NCBI GenBank assembly: GCA_903858015.1
Contig: CAIOGZ010000042.1
Span: 23,896-87,895 of the forward strand
Direction: 5' to 3'
Source of the DNA: an uncultured cyanobacterium
Lineage (GTDB): Bacteria; Cyanobacteriota; Cyanobacteriia; PCC-6307; Cyanobiaceae
DNA length: 64,000 bases
The position numbers were made by a program, and so were the translations under genes. The notes under the pieces were generated by a model, which was given only the letters and a program-made list of their open reading frames with translations, did no database searches and was not told the origin of the DNA. This document shows, piece by piece, positions 17,779-25,918 of the stretch (positions are counted from its first letter, which is position 1; each line of letters opens with the position of its first letter).

Positions 17779-18972
17779 TCAGCCGGCAGCCGTCTCCCCT
17801 TCCAGGTCTTCTTCTGGGCTTGGATCGGCGTCAGCTTCGGTGCCAGCAGCGTCGGCAGCGGCGCGCGTGGCGGCCAGCTTGGCGGCAGCCGCCAGGGGTT
17901 TCATCGAATTAGCCGTGACTTCCAAACCTTCGGTGAGGCGACGGCGGGTGAGCTGCTCGATCACCTCGGCCTGATCGTGGTGCTGCTCCAGCCAGGTGAT
18001 GGTGTTATCGCGGCCTTGACCGATGTTGTCACCGTCGTAGCTATACCAGGCCCCCTTGCGCGTGACCACGCCAGTTTCCTCGGCGAGGTCGACCAGGCAA
18101 CCGAGGGTGCTGATGCCGCGGCCGAAGAGGATGTCAAATTCGGCGATGCGGAAGGGGGGGGCAACCTTATTCTTTGCCACCTTCACCTTGGCCCGGATGC
18201 CGTATTCCTCGGTGCCGCGCTTGAGGGTCTGAATCCGACGAATGTCGAGCCTTACCGAGGCGTAGAACTTAAGGGCATTACCACCGGTGGTGGTTTCCGG
18301 GTTGCCATAGGTGACGCCGATCTTCTGACGCAACTGGTTGAGGAAGATCACGGTGCAACCGGATTTGCCGATGTTGCCGGTGATCTTGCGCATCGCCTGG
18401 CTCATCAGCCGGGCCTGGCTGCCCACGGCGAGGTCCCCCATCTCCCCCTCGATCTCAGCCCGCGGCGTGAGGGCGGCCACCGAGTCGACCACGACGATAT
18501 CGACGGCGGCGGAGCGCACCAGTTGATCGACGATCTCCAGGGCCATCTCACCGGTGTCCGGCTGGGAGACCAGCAGATTCTCGATATCCACACCGAGGGC
18601 CGCTGCATAGACAGGATCGAGGGCGTGCTCCGCATCCACGAAGGCGGCCACACCGCCGCGCTTCTGGACTTCGGCGATGGCATGCAGGGTGAGGGTGGTC
18701 TTACCGGAGCTCTCCGGGCCGTAGACCTCCACCACCCGACCCTTGGGATAGCCGCCGCCGAGGGCCAGGTCGAGGGTGAGGGCACCGGTGTTGAACGTCT
18801 CGACCCGCATCCGGGAGGCATCGCCCAGGCGCATGATCGACCCCTTGCCGAAGTTGCGTTCGATCTGGGTGAGCACCAGACCAAGCGCCTTGTCGCGCTC
18901 ACTGGCCTTAACGGAACCCGACGCCGGGGCGGCAAGGGAAGAGGAAAGGGCGGCCTTGGATTCAGCAGGCAT
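17779..18972 (-). CDS. recA: Recombinase RecA
   Basis: RecA forms filaments on single-stranded DNA, drives strand exchange and activates LexA self-cleavage. The Walker [10 protein letters not shown] is at about residues 85-93. Other marks are [10 protein letters not shown], the Walker [15 protein letters not shown], loop L1 after EGEMGD, and [10 protein letters not shown] with the L2 stretch [17 protein letters not shown]. The 397 residues include a roughly 24-residue Ala/Ser-rich N-terminal extension and an acidic C-terminal tail ([14 protein letters not shown]), typical of RecA regulation. A LexA-like palindrome lies about 360 bp upstream. Confidence 0.98.
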   Translation of the reverse strand: MPAESKAALSSSLAAPASGSVKASERDKALGLVLTQIERNFGKGSIMRLGDASRMRVETFNTGALTLDLALGGGYPKGRVVEVYGPESSGKTTLTLHAIAEVQKRGGVAAFVDAEHALDPVYAAALGVDIENLLVSQPDTGEMALEIVDQLVRSAAVDIVVVDSVAALTPRAEIEGEMGDLAVGSQARLMSQAMRKITGNIGKSGCTVIFLNQLRQKIGVTYGNPETTTGGNALKFYASVRLDIRRIQTLKRGTEEYGIRAKVKVAKNKVAPPFRIAEFDILFGRGISTLGCLVDLAEETGVVTRKGAWYSYDGDNIGQGRDNTITWLEQHHDQAEVIEQLTRRRLTEGLEVTANSMKPLAAAAKLAATRAAADAAGTEADADPSPEEDLEGETAAG

Positions 18973-19352
18973 GGGGGGGGATGGGCGATGGGACAGGCCG
19001 CAACAGCCAACACCGATCGGGTGCTTGGGCCGAAGGGGAAAGCCGTGGGGGATGGCGGGGTGATGGCGCCGTAGGGGATGGCGCTGGAGTGGAGGGCCCG
19101 GAGTGGTGGGCCCGGATTAGTGGGCTGGGCTAGGGAGCGAAAGCAGGCAGGAACCCGCTCGCCCCGGGGCGAAGGGGGGAACTGGCTAGGGCCAGCACCT
19201 GGGAACCGGCCTAAAAACCGGATCCGCCCCTGGGAGAAGGCCCCGGCGGAAGACCCCGGGCACCGGCCGCCATCCTGCGACCTCTGGGAAACAAGTGCCA
19301 CCGGCCGCAACCGGCGCCTGCCTCGTGCATAGTACGGGCGTACTCTAGCGTG
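18973..19352. promoter_or_regulatory. recA upstream region
   Basis: No gene is evident in these 380 bases between the HAD gene stop and the recA start. The stretch is G-rich on the plus strand and presumably carries the recA promoter and leader. The only clear regulatory candidate is the palindrome at 19331-19344. Confidence 0.5.
19331..19344 (-). promoter_or_regulatory. LexA-like operator overlapping a possible -10
   Basis: AGTACGGGCGTACT is a perfect AGTAC/GTACT inverted repeat with a four-base spacer. It fits the published cyanobacterial LexA box RGTACNNNDGTWCB at all positions but one (C instead of D). On the minus strand it runs into TACTATG, a plausible -10 for rightward-to-leftward transcription of recA. 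That would give a leader of about 340 nt. Confidence 0.5.
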
Positions 19353-20105
19353 TTAGATCCACTGCGCCAGGGGGGCGGCGAAACGGGCCGGATCCAGGGG
19401 CTGGATGCCCAGGGACTGCAGCCCCTCCCCGTCCCCCTCGGCCAGGTAGCCCCAGAGGGCCAGGAAACAGCGCACGCCATCGAGGCCCGGGGTGGCCCGC
19501 ACCAGTTCCAGCGTCGGGCGACGATCCTCCACAAACCACAGCGGGCGCCCCTGGCTGCGCAGCTGCAGCAGCACGGCGGGCTTGCTGCCCTGCTCATGGC
19601 CGTAGACGGCTGCCGGCACCAGGCCCGCGGCCTCCAGCAGCCGGGCCGCGAAGGCGCCGCCCTTAGTGGTGAGCACCATCCAGGGCACCCGCTCGCGGCC
19701 CAGCTGGCGCAGGCGCTCCTCCACGCCGGGATAGAAACGGTGGAGGGCCAGCCAGGCGGCGGGGTCGGCGGCGAGGGCCTGGCGCCGCACCGCCTCGAGG
19801 GCCGCCTGCAGCTGGGGCGGCCTCCAGCCCCACTGCTGGAGACCGGCGGCCAGGCATCCCTCGTAATCGGCCCGAACGGCGGCCAGATCGAAGCTTGGGC
19901 TAGCCATCTGGGCAGCCAGCAGCACCATCTCCCAGCCCTGGTGGATGCGGGGGCGCAACCGCGAGAAGGCAAGGGGTGCCTGCTCAGGCAGCGCCAGGGC
20001 CGGCTCCAGCCCCAGGGCCGCCCGGCGCGCCGACCACCAGTACTCGGGCATGCCATCGATCAGCACGCCATCGAAATCGAAGACGAGCAGCGGACCGGAC
20101 GACAA
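19353..20105 (-). CDS. HAD-superfamily hydrolase
   Basis: The N-terminus PLLVFDFDGVLIDGMPEYW is HAD motif I (DxD nucleophile and acid/base), motif II is the Thr of WMVLTTKGG, and motif III/IV are represented by a Lys in GSKPAVL and WFVEDRRPT. Together with the all-helical cap between them this is a C1-cap phosphatase of the phosphoglycolate-phosphatase kind; the substrate is unknown. A TTG at 20105 was chosen as start because longer frames would run through tRNA-Gln. The gene ends about 10 bp from the LexA-like box. Confidence 0.78.
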   Translation of the reverse strand: MSSGPLLVFDFDGVLIDGMPEYWWSARRAALGLEPALALPEQAPLAFSRLRPRIHQGWEMVLLAAQMASPSFDLAAVRADYEGCLAAGLQQWGWRPPQLQAALEAVRRQALAADPAAWLALHRFYPGVEERLRQLGRERVPWMVLTTKGGAFAARLLEAAGLVPAAVYGHEQGSKPAVLLQLRSQGRPLWFVEDRRPTLELVRATPGLDGVRCFLALWGYLAEGDGEGLQSLGIQPLDPARFAAPLAQWI

Positions 20106-20125
20106 GGCAAAAGAGCCGGTGAAAA

Positions 20126-20197
20126 CTGGGCCGCTAGGATTCGAACCTAGGGATGGCGGGACCAAAACCCGCTGCCTTACCGCTTGGCGACGGCCCA
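20126..20197 (-). tRNA. tRNA-Gln (anticodon TTG)
   Basis: The minus strand gives a complete 72-nt cloverleaf. Acceptor TGGGCCG pairs with CGGCCCA, the discriminator is G, the anticodon stem is GCGGG/CCCGC around loop TTTTGGT, and the T arm is CTAGG-TTCGAAT-CCTAG. The unpaired-type first pair (T-A) and G73 are normal for tRNA-Gln. No CCA is encoded. The HAD gene begins about 20 bp downstream and may share its transcript. Confidence 0.95.
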
Positions 20198-20314
20198 TTG
20201 GTGGTGGACGGCGGCCCGGATCAAGATCCGCACCGGCAACCACTGCTGCCGGAGAACCGGCATCCACACAGTTACCCACAGCGGCCGGTCCTTCGTCAAC
20301 TCGCCGGCAGCCGC

Positions 20315-22225
20315 TCAGGCGGGGAAAACCCGCAGCCGCTGCTGCAGACCACGGCCAAACACCGCACTACGCAGGCGGTAATGCTCCACCAGCTCGGCCT
20401 GCATGCGGCGCACCGGCTCGCTGCGGGGCAGCAACTCCACGGGCCGCCCCTGGGGCAGCACCACCTGCTCCACCGCCAGCCGGCATTCCTCCAGGGCGGC
20501 ATGGGCATCCTCGAGGCCGGGCTGGGCCGCCGCCTGGCCACCCGCCTGGCTCCCCGCCTGGGCCCCCGGCCCAAAGCGGCGCTGCTCGGCGAGGCGATCG
20601 AGGGCGCGCTGCAGCTGGTGCAGGCTGTCGGATTTGATCACCAGGATCGGCAAGCCCAACTCGCGGGCCCGACGCCGCAGGGAGGGATCCCGGCCCAGCT
20701 CGCCCCGCAGGCTGAGCAGCAGCTCGGCCCGCTCCGGGCTCTCCACCAGCTCCAGCGCCTGGCCCCGGCTGCGGGCCGCCTCCTCCAGCAGGCTGCAGGA
20801 AAGCCCCACGGCGCAGACCCGCAGCGGCGCCGCCAGCTCCGGCCGGGCCGCCCCCAGGCCAAGCGAGGCTGGCGGCGCCGGCTGGGCCTCGCTGGCCGGG
20901 TGCTGGGAGCTGCTGGCCTCGGGATCGGGGAGGGGCACCGCCGCGAGGCTGCGGGGCCGGCGGACCAGGCTCGGGCTGGGGCGCGGCGCAGGCGGCTCCT
21001 GGAGCCGCAGCTCGCCGGCCTCGCTGAGCTCGCGGATCTGGGGCCGGGCCCCCTGGCCGCGCAGCAGCAGATCCACCGTGGCGGCCACGTCTTGGTGCAC
21101 CAACCAGCGGCGGCGGCTGTGCATCTCCACCGCCATCGGGAAGGTGGGTTCGGCGGCCCGCTCCAACACCGTTTTCTGGGTGCGGCGGCGGCGGGCCTCC
21201 TCATCGCCCAGCGTCACCGACTGGATGCCACCGACCAGGTCGCTGAGGGTGGGGTTCTTGATCAGGTTGGCGAGTTCGTTGCCGTGGGCGGTGGCCACCA
21301 GCACCACGCCCCGTTCGGCGATGGTGCGGGCCGCCTGGGCCTCCCGTTCGGTGCCGATCTCATCGATCACGATCACCTCGGGCATGTGGTTTTCCACCGC
21401 TTCGATCATCACTTCGTGCTGTAACTCGGGCCGGGCCACCTGCATGCGCCGGGCCCGGCCGATGGCGGGGTGGGGGATGTCGCCATCGCCGGCGATTTCA
21501 TTGCTGGTGTCGATCACCACCACCCGCTTGCCGAGCTCATCGGCCAGCACCCGGGCGATCTCACGCAGGGCGGTGGTTTTACCCACCCCGGGCCGGCCCA
21601 TCAACAGCAGGGATTGGCCCGCATCCAGCAGATCGCGCACCATCGCCACGGTGCCAAACACGGCCCGCCCCACCCGGCAGGTGAGGCCCACCACCTCGCC
21701 GCTGCGGTTGCGGATGGCACTGATCCGATGCAGGGTGCGCTCGATGCCGGCGCGGTTGTCGCCACCAAAGGCGCCGAGCCGCTCCACCACCTGGGCCAGG
21801 TCGCTGCGCTCAATTGGCAGCTCGCCGAGCAGCACGGCCCGGCCTGGGTAGCGCGCTTCCGGCACCCGGCCGAGGTCGAGCACCACCTCCAGCAGTTGAT
21901 CGCGGTCTGCGGGGGCGGCCAGGGCCGTCTGGACGGCGAGCGGCAACACCTCCAGCAGGCGATCGAGGTCGTCGGTGACGCGCTGGGTGGCGGCGGGAAG
22001 GGCGGCGGGCGGAGTCAGCGAAGGCTGCAGGGTTGGCGCAAAGCGGCGGCGAAGATGTTCTAGCGGCAGGGCAGCCAGCGCCGGGATGCGGACAGCCGGC
22101 CACCTGGGCAGCAGCCTGGCTGGCAAGGGGGAGGGGGGTCGATCAGGGGGCAGGGAACGGTGGCCGGCCGTAACACGCCCTGGCCCATGGCGATAGCCGG
22201 CAAAGGGTGCATAGCCAGGAGCCAA
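20315..22225 (-). CDS. ycf45: Ycf45-like AAA ATPase with R3H domain
   Basis: A conserved cyanobacterial/plastid protein of unknown role. The ATPase core resembles SpoIIIAA/secretion-type ATPases: Walker A GRPGVGKT at about 210-217 and Walker [12 protein letters not shown] at about 276-286, followed by [15 protein letters not shown]. The C-terminal 60 residues form an R3H-type single-stranded nucleic-acid-binding domain ending in [12 protein letters not shown]...[10 protein letters not shown]. Long Pro/Ala linkers lie at about 425-475 and around 565. The family normally starts near [12 protein letters not shown], but no start codon exists there, so the ATG at 22225 adds roughly 80 low-complexity residues. 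Confidence 0.85.
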   Translation of the reverse strand: MAPGYAPFAGYRHGPGRVTAGHRSLPPDRPPSPLPARLLPRWPAVRIPALAALPLEHLRRRFAPTLQPSLTPPAALPAATQRVTDDLDRLLEVLPLAVQTALAAPADRDQLLEVVLDLGRVPEARYPGRAVLLGELPIERSDLAQVVERLGAFGGDNRAGIERTLHRISAIRNRSGEVVGLTCRVGRAVFGTVAMVRDLLDAGQSLLLMGRPGVGKTTALREIARVLADELGKRVVVIDTSNEIAGDGDIPHPAIGRARRMQVARPELQHEVMIEAVENHMPEVIVIDEIGTEREAQAARTIAERGVVLVATAHGNELANLIKNPTLSDLVGGIQSVTLGDEEARRRRTQKTVLERAAEPTFPMAVEMHSRRRWLVHQDVAATVDLLLRGQGARPQIRELSEAGELRLQEPPAPRPSPSLVRRPRSLAAVPLPDPEASSSQHPASEAQPAPPASLGLGAARPELAAPLRVCAVGLSCSLLEEAARSRGQALELVESPERAELLLSLRGELGRDPSLRRRARELGLPILVIKSDSLHQLQRALDRLAEQRRFGPGAQAGSQAGGQAAAQPGLEDAHAALEECRLAVEQVVLPQGRPVELLPRSEPVRRMQAELVEHYRLRSAVFGRGLQQRLRVFPA

Positions 22226-22542
22226 AAGCCCGATAACGGATTACAGCGATCGCAAGTAGCCCATGACCGCCAACAAGGTCCCATGCCTGAAGACAATTCA
22301 GAGCACGAAGAACAGTAACAAAAACTCCACAAGACAAATCCACAAGACAAATCCGCAAGACAAATAATGCCTCAAGATCGCCTAGGCTGAAGCACTTGAA
22401 TATTGTCCATATTGACATCTCAATCAAATCGCGCCTCCACCATCGCCCTGGGCACCTTGCCTTCATGGCACAATGCTAAAAATTGACAATTCTTCAATAT
22501 CCTCGCAACGAAATTTTCGCCCTACAATAACTTCATGTCTCC
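22226..22542. other. AT-rich intergenic region
   Basis: 317 bases with much lower GC than the surroundings and no convincing gene. CAAGACAAATC-type motifs are repeated at 22331-22363. TACAAT at 22523-22528 is a good -10 candidate for the following membrane protein gene, though no well-spaced -35 is seen. Confidence 0.4.
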
Positions 22543-23121
22543 ATGAAAATCTTGCCCTTTTTAATCATGAGCCAGAGCAGCCCCGCCGCGATCACAAAAG
22601 CTGAAGCAGAAGCCTTATATGACCGCATCCGCGCCAAGATTGAACATGAAGATAATCTTGTCAATCAGAGGATCATGTGGATGATCACCTTGCAGGGCCT
22701 CCTATTCACTGCCTATGGCTTTTCACTATCCGCAGAAGCAAGCTCCCTCTCTTTTGCCAACACGAATCCCGACGCATACTATGTTTTTAAAGCTAATTTA
22801 ACCACCCTTCGAACTGCGATGACATACACAGGAATAAGCGCCTCAGTTGCGGCACTTATGGGCGTAGTCGCTGCCAATCGGGCCATTCGCGACGATGAGA
22901 ATCAGATTCAATCCCAGACGAACCTACCGCCTACCGTACTAAAAAAACCAATAGGACAACGTGCCACCAACAGATTGGGAATGACCTGCAGCCTACTAAT
23001 GCCCATACTAGGAGGCATTGCATGGGCTTGGATAGGGGGTCTGTTGCCAAGCCCATTTCTCGTTCTTGCCGCAGCCATTCTTTCATTTTTTGTCTTTTTG
23101 ATTACCTGGGCATTAAGATAG
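22543..23121 (+). CDS. Low-GC four-helix membrane protein of unknown function
   Basis: A 192-residue protein I do not recognise as a named family. A charged cytoplasmic helix (TKAEAEALYDRIRAKIEHED) precedes four hydrophobic segments at about 44-61, 95-112, 147-165 and 170-190. Base composition is clearly more AT-rich than neighbouring genes, with codons such as TTA, AGA and ATA, so recent acquisition is likely. The motif EHEDNLVNQRIMWMITLQG recalls uncharacterised bacterial membrane proteins. An alternative start at 22567 (MSQSSPAA) would fit better with the -10-like TACAAT at 22523. Confidence 0.65.
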   Translation: MKILPFLIMSQSSPAAITKAEAEALYDRIRAKIEHEDNLVNQRIMWMITLQGLLFTAYGFSLSAEASSLSFANTNPDAYYVFKANLTTLRTAMTYTGISASVAALMGVVAANRAIRDDENQIQSQTNLPPTVLKKPIGQRATNRLGMTCSLLMPILGGIAWAWIGGLLPSPFLVLAAAILSFFVFLITWALR

Positions 23122-23533
23122 GCCGAAAAGGGGATGGGCAGTGTTGAGCCAATCCACCCACAGATCACGAAGCAAGCATCAACTACAACCTCATCTTTGA
23201 TCGGCAAGGACAAGCTCCAATCTTGGCCTAATCGTGCTGCGGCGCCGAGACGTTGTCTTACTTGGCGCGTCGTTCTGGGAGCTCGCAAGCAATGAAGCTG
23301 CCTAAACCGCATTAAATGCGCGGCCGGACGAGCGGGAGTCAATCAACACACCAATGCCATCCCGATCACCAATCTTGAAGTTGCCACCAGCTTTGTCGTG
23401 CTGATCGCGGGCGACACCGCCTACGGGGTCCTGCAGCCGCTCTAGACCAGCGTGCTGCCGGCGAAGGGATCCGAGCGGCTGATGCTGCAGGCCAGGGCGC
23501 TTTTAACCTGCTGACATCTCCCGGCGGTGGTTC
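23122..23533. other. Intergenic region, possibly with gene remnants
   Basis: 412 bases without a complete gene. Around 23340-23444 a short open frame reads NAIPITNLEVATSFVVLIAG and stops at a TAG. It looks like a piece of a former gene, but I cannot assign it. The GC content rises to the genome level towards the P450 gene. Confidence 0.3.
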
Positions 23534-24823
23534 ATGCCCCCAGCAGTCCCACCCCAGGCCCCACCCCACACCGGCGCCGTTTCGGGGGTGCTGGAGCTGC
23601 TCGCCTTTCTGCGGGATCCGGGTTTTGCCGGACGCCGCTTCGCCGAGCTGGGGGATGTGTTTGAAACGGTGCTCGCTGGCCAGCCGCAGGTGTTTGTGCG
23701 CGGGGCGGGCCCGGTGGCGGAGCTGATGACGCAAGCGGCGGCCTTGGAGGGCTGGTGGCCACCGAGCGTGAGTGAGCTGCTGGGTCGCAACTCGCTGGCG
23801 AACCGCAACGGGGAGGCCCATATGGCGCGGCGGCGGGCGGTGGGGCGCCTGTTTTCCGCCCAAGCCCTCAAGGGCTACGCCCCCGGCATCGCACGGATCT
23901 GCGACAAGGTGGCTAGCGGCATCGCCGCGGCGCCCCAGCCGCTGGCTCTGGCCGAGTGGATGCGGCCCTTTGCCTTTGAGGTGATCGCCGAGGTGGTGCT
24001 GGGCCTCAGCCCCGCAGGCAGGCAGGGCCTTTACGAGGATTTCGAGATCTGGACCAGCGGCCTGTTCAGCCTGCCGATTGCCTATCCCACCAGCCGCCTG
24101 GCCCGGGCCAAGGCCGCCCGGCGCCGCCTGATCAGCCGCATCCACGGCCTACTGCCTTGCCTGAGCGTGCTGGTTGGCGCCTGCGATGAAGCCGGCCTGC
24201 CCCTGCAGGATGCCGACCTGGCGGACCAACTCCTGCTGCTCCTGTTCGCCGGCTACGAAACCACCGCCTCCTCCCTCACCCTGCTGGTGTTGCTCCTGCT
24301 CCAGCACCCCAGCACCATCCCGTGGCTGCAGCAGGAGGTCGACGCCGTGCCCTGGCCCCCCAGCGGCGCGGGCCTGGAGCAGCTGGAAACCCTGCCGCGG
24401 CTGAACGCCGTGATCAAGGAGGTGTTGCGGCTGGTGCCCCCCGTGGGCGGCTTCTTCCGCCGGGCCATCGCCCCGGTGCAGCTGGGGCCCTACACGATCG
24501 CGGCGGGTCGGGTGATCCAGGTGGACATCAGCGCCACCCAACGCGATGGCCAGGTGTTTACCGAGCCCGAGGCCTTCCGGCCCGAGCGCCAGCTGGAGGG
24601 CCCAGCCCCTGGCGCCGCCTACATCCCCTTTGGCCTGGCGCCGCGGGTGTGCCTGGGCAGGCCCCTGGCGGAACTGGAGCTGCGCCTACTCACCGTGCGC
24701 CTACTGCAAACCCTGCGCTTCTCGCTGCAGCCGGATCAAGATCTCAGCTTGGACATGATCCCCACCCCCAGGCCCCGTAGCGGCGTGCTGGTGCGGGCGG
24801 CCGCCAAGCAGTCAGCCCCCTGA
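23534..24823 (+). CDS. Cytochrome P450
   Basis: A heme monooxygenase of 429 residues without a membrane anchor, closest in style to cyanobacterial CYP120-type enzymes. The I-helix motif is FAGYETTAS, the K-helix ExxR is EVLR, and the heme ligand is Cys373 in PFGLAPRVCLGRPLAELE. The canonical FxxGxRxCxG motif has Ala in place of Gly at residue 369. The substrate is unknown; retinoid or carotenoid-derived compounds are known for CYP120. No ferredoxin or reductase gene lies beside it. It follows an AT-rich island, but its own GC content is like the core genome. Confidence 0.9.
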   Translation: MPPAVPPQAPPHTGAVSGVLELLAFLRDPGFAGRRFAELGDVFETVLAGQPQVFVRGAGPVAELMTQAAALEGWWPPSVSELLGRNSLANRNGEAHMARRRAVGRLFSAQALKGYAPGIARICDKVASGIAAAPQPLALAEWMRPFAFEVIAEVVLGLSPAGRQGLYEDFEIWTSGLFSLPIAYPTSRLARAKAARRRLISRIHGLLPCLSVLVGACDEAGLPLQDADLADQLLLLLFAGYETTASSLTLLVLLLLQHPSTIPWLQQEVDAVPWPPSGAGLEQLETLPRLNAVIKEVLRLVPPVGGFFRRAIAPVQLGPYTIAAGRVIQVDISATQRDGQVFTEPEAFRPERQLEGPAPGAAYIPFGLAPRVCLGRPLAELELRLLTVRLLQTLRFSLQPDQDLSLDMIPTPRPRSGVLVRAAAKQSAP

Positions 24824-25012
24824 GGCCGCTGGGGTGTGCCTGGATTCGAACGGATTGCGTTGAATCAGGTGCACGGGGCCGTGCTGGAGGGGCGCTTCGA
24901 TCGCCGCGATGCCGCGCCGCTTGAGCTCTGCCGACCCGAGCACGTTCAGGGGGTATTCGGCCGCTTCAAGCCCCGTCGGTGGGGTCACCCTCGCCCGATT
25001 GGAGAGGCATTG

Positions 25013-25028
25013 GTACTGAAAACAGTAC
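25013..25028. promoter_or_regulatory. Perfect palindrome GTACTGAAAACAGTAC
   Basis: GTACTG and CAGTAC flank AAAA. Spacing differs from the cyanobacterial LexA box (four bases between GTAC halves) and from NtcA sites (GTA-N8-TAC). It could be the operator of an unknown regulator, 155 bp upstream of the secreted-protein gene. Confidence 0.35.
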
Positions 25029-25151
25029 TGAGCTGCTGCCGCGACCCTCTCCAGGCTGCAGGGTCAAACGCGGCCCTTGGGGCGGGGGCCGACGGGCTGG
25101 GGCGTCTAGGCGGCCGCGGTAGCCGCTGTGACACCTCGCTACTGATATCCC

Positions 25152-25160
25152 TGCTACTAT
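25152..25160 (+). promoter_or_regulatory. Extended -10 promoter candidate
   Basis: TGCTACTAT (TG-N-TACTAT) lies 23-31 bp before the ATG at 25183. GTGACA at 25128-25133 is a -35-like hexamer but 21 bp away, so the extended -10 would have to dominate. Confidence 0.4.
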
Positions 25161-25182
25161 TTGCTTATTTACAAGCGCATCC

Positions 25183-25767
25183 ATGGCCATCAACCTGCCC
25201 TGGGCATTATATCTTTTCGCCATCACCCTGCTGCTGCCTGGCGCGGTGCGGGCCCAGGCCTCCCAGGACGGCAGCCCCGCCTCCGGAGCAACAGGCGGCA
25301 CCCTGCTGAACGGCACCACGGAGGCCCAGCCCCATGGCGAGTGGAGTGGCACGTATCAGAACATTGGCGTGAATCTGATGTCGGCCCGGCGCACTCAGGA
25401 TGGTTTTCTGGTGCGGGTGAAGCGTCGCATCAAACCCGGTGGCGATGCCGCCAAGGAATTCGCCCGCAACATTCCCGTCGTCTCGACGGCGGCCAACTGG
25501 GCCACCCTGGGGTTGTTCAAGCGGGCGCTGAAGTCCGACGGTGAGGCGGTGCGCGCCACCTGGTTGGTAATGAACTGCACCAACAAGACCTTCAACGTGA
25601 GCAGTGATGGCTATTCCTGGCAGAACATCTACAAAGATCCCTACGGCCAGGCAGAGGATCTCTACTTCCAGCTCTGCGAATCAAACCAAAAAGACGGGGC
25701 AGCCCGCTACCTGAACCTGCCGCCGGCCGAGCCCGACATGCTGCGGGCGGCCCAGGCGGGCAAATAA
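25183..25767 (+). CDS. Small secreted protein of unknown function
   Basis: A 194-residue protein with a clear Sec signal peptide (MAINLPWALYLFAITLLLPGAVRAQA, probable cleavage after VRA or AQA). The mature part has two central cysteines (NCTNKTF, QLCESNQ) that could form a disulfide, aromatic segments GYSWQNIYKDPYGQAEDLYF and a basic stretch RVKRRIKPGGDAAKEFA. No known family is recognised. It has its own promoter-like sequence and looks monocistronic. Confidence 0.7.
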   Translation: MAINLPWALYLFAITLLLPGAVRAQASQDGSPASGATGGTLLNGTTEAQPHGEWSGTYQNIGVNLMSARRTQDGFLVRVKRRIKPGGDAAKEFARNIPVVSTAANWATLGLFKRALKSDGEAVRATWLVMNCTNKTFNVSSDGYSWQNIYKDPYGQAEDLYFQLCESNQKDGAARYLNLPPAEPDMLRAAQAGK

Positions 25768-25918
25768 CCGCAGCGGCGAGGACCCGTTGATTGGGCCCGA
25801 TCGCATCGGGGCGGCCAAGATCGCGATCACCATGGCCCCGCTCAAGCTTTGCCAGCCGCAGCTGGGCCCTGGCTAGCTGCGGCAGCGCTGAGCCCCGTAG
25901 CCATTGCTTGAGCGCCCC

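Larger units (their letters stand above)
24824..25182. other. Intergenic region between P450 and the secreted protein
   Basis: 359 bases. A frame is open on the plus strand for much of it, but its product has no recognisable features. It contains a perfect 16-bp palindrome at 25013-25028 and a promoter-like sequence near the right end. Confidence 0.35.

Noticed and set aside
24830..24860. tRNA-like T-loop (GGATTCGAAC) after the P450 gene
   Set aside because: Stems on both sides do not pair and no acceptor or anticodon arm can be formed.
24836..25309. A 157-codon plus-strand frame after P450
   Set aside because: No protein-like features, and it overlaps the well-supported secreted protein in another frame.
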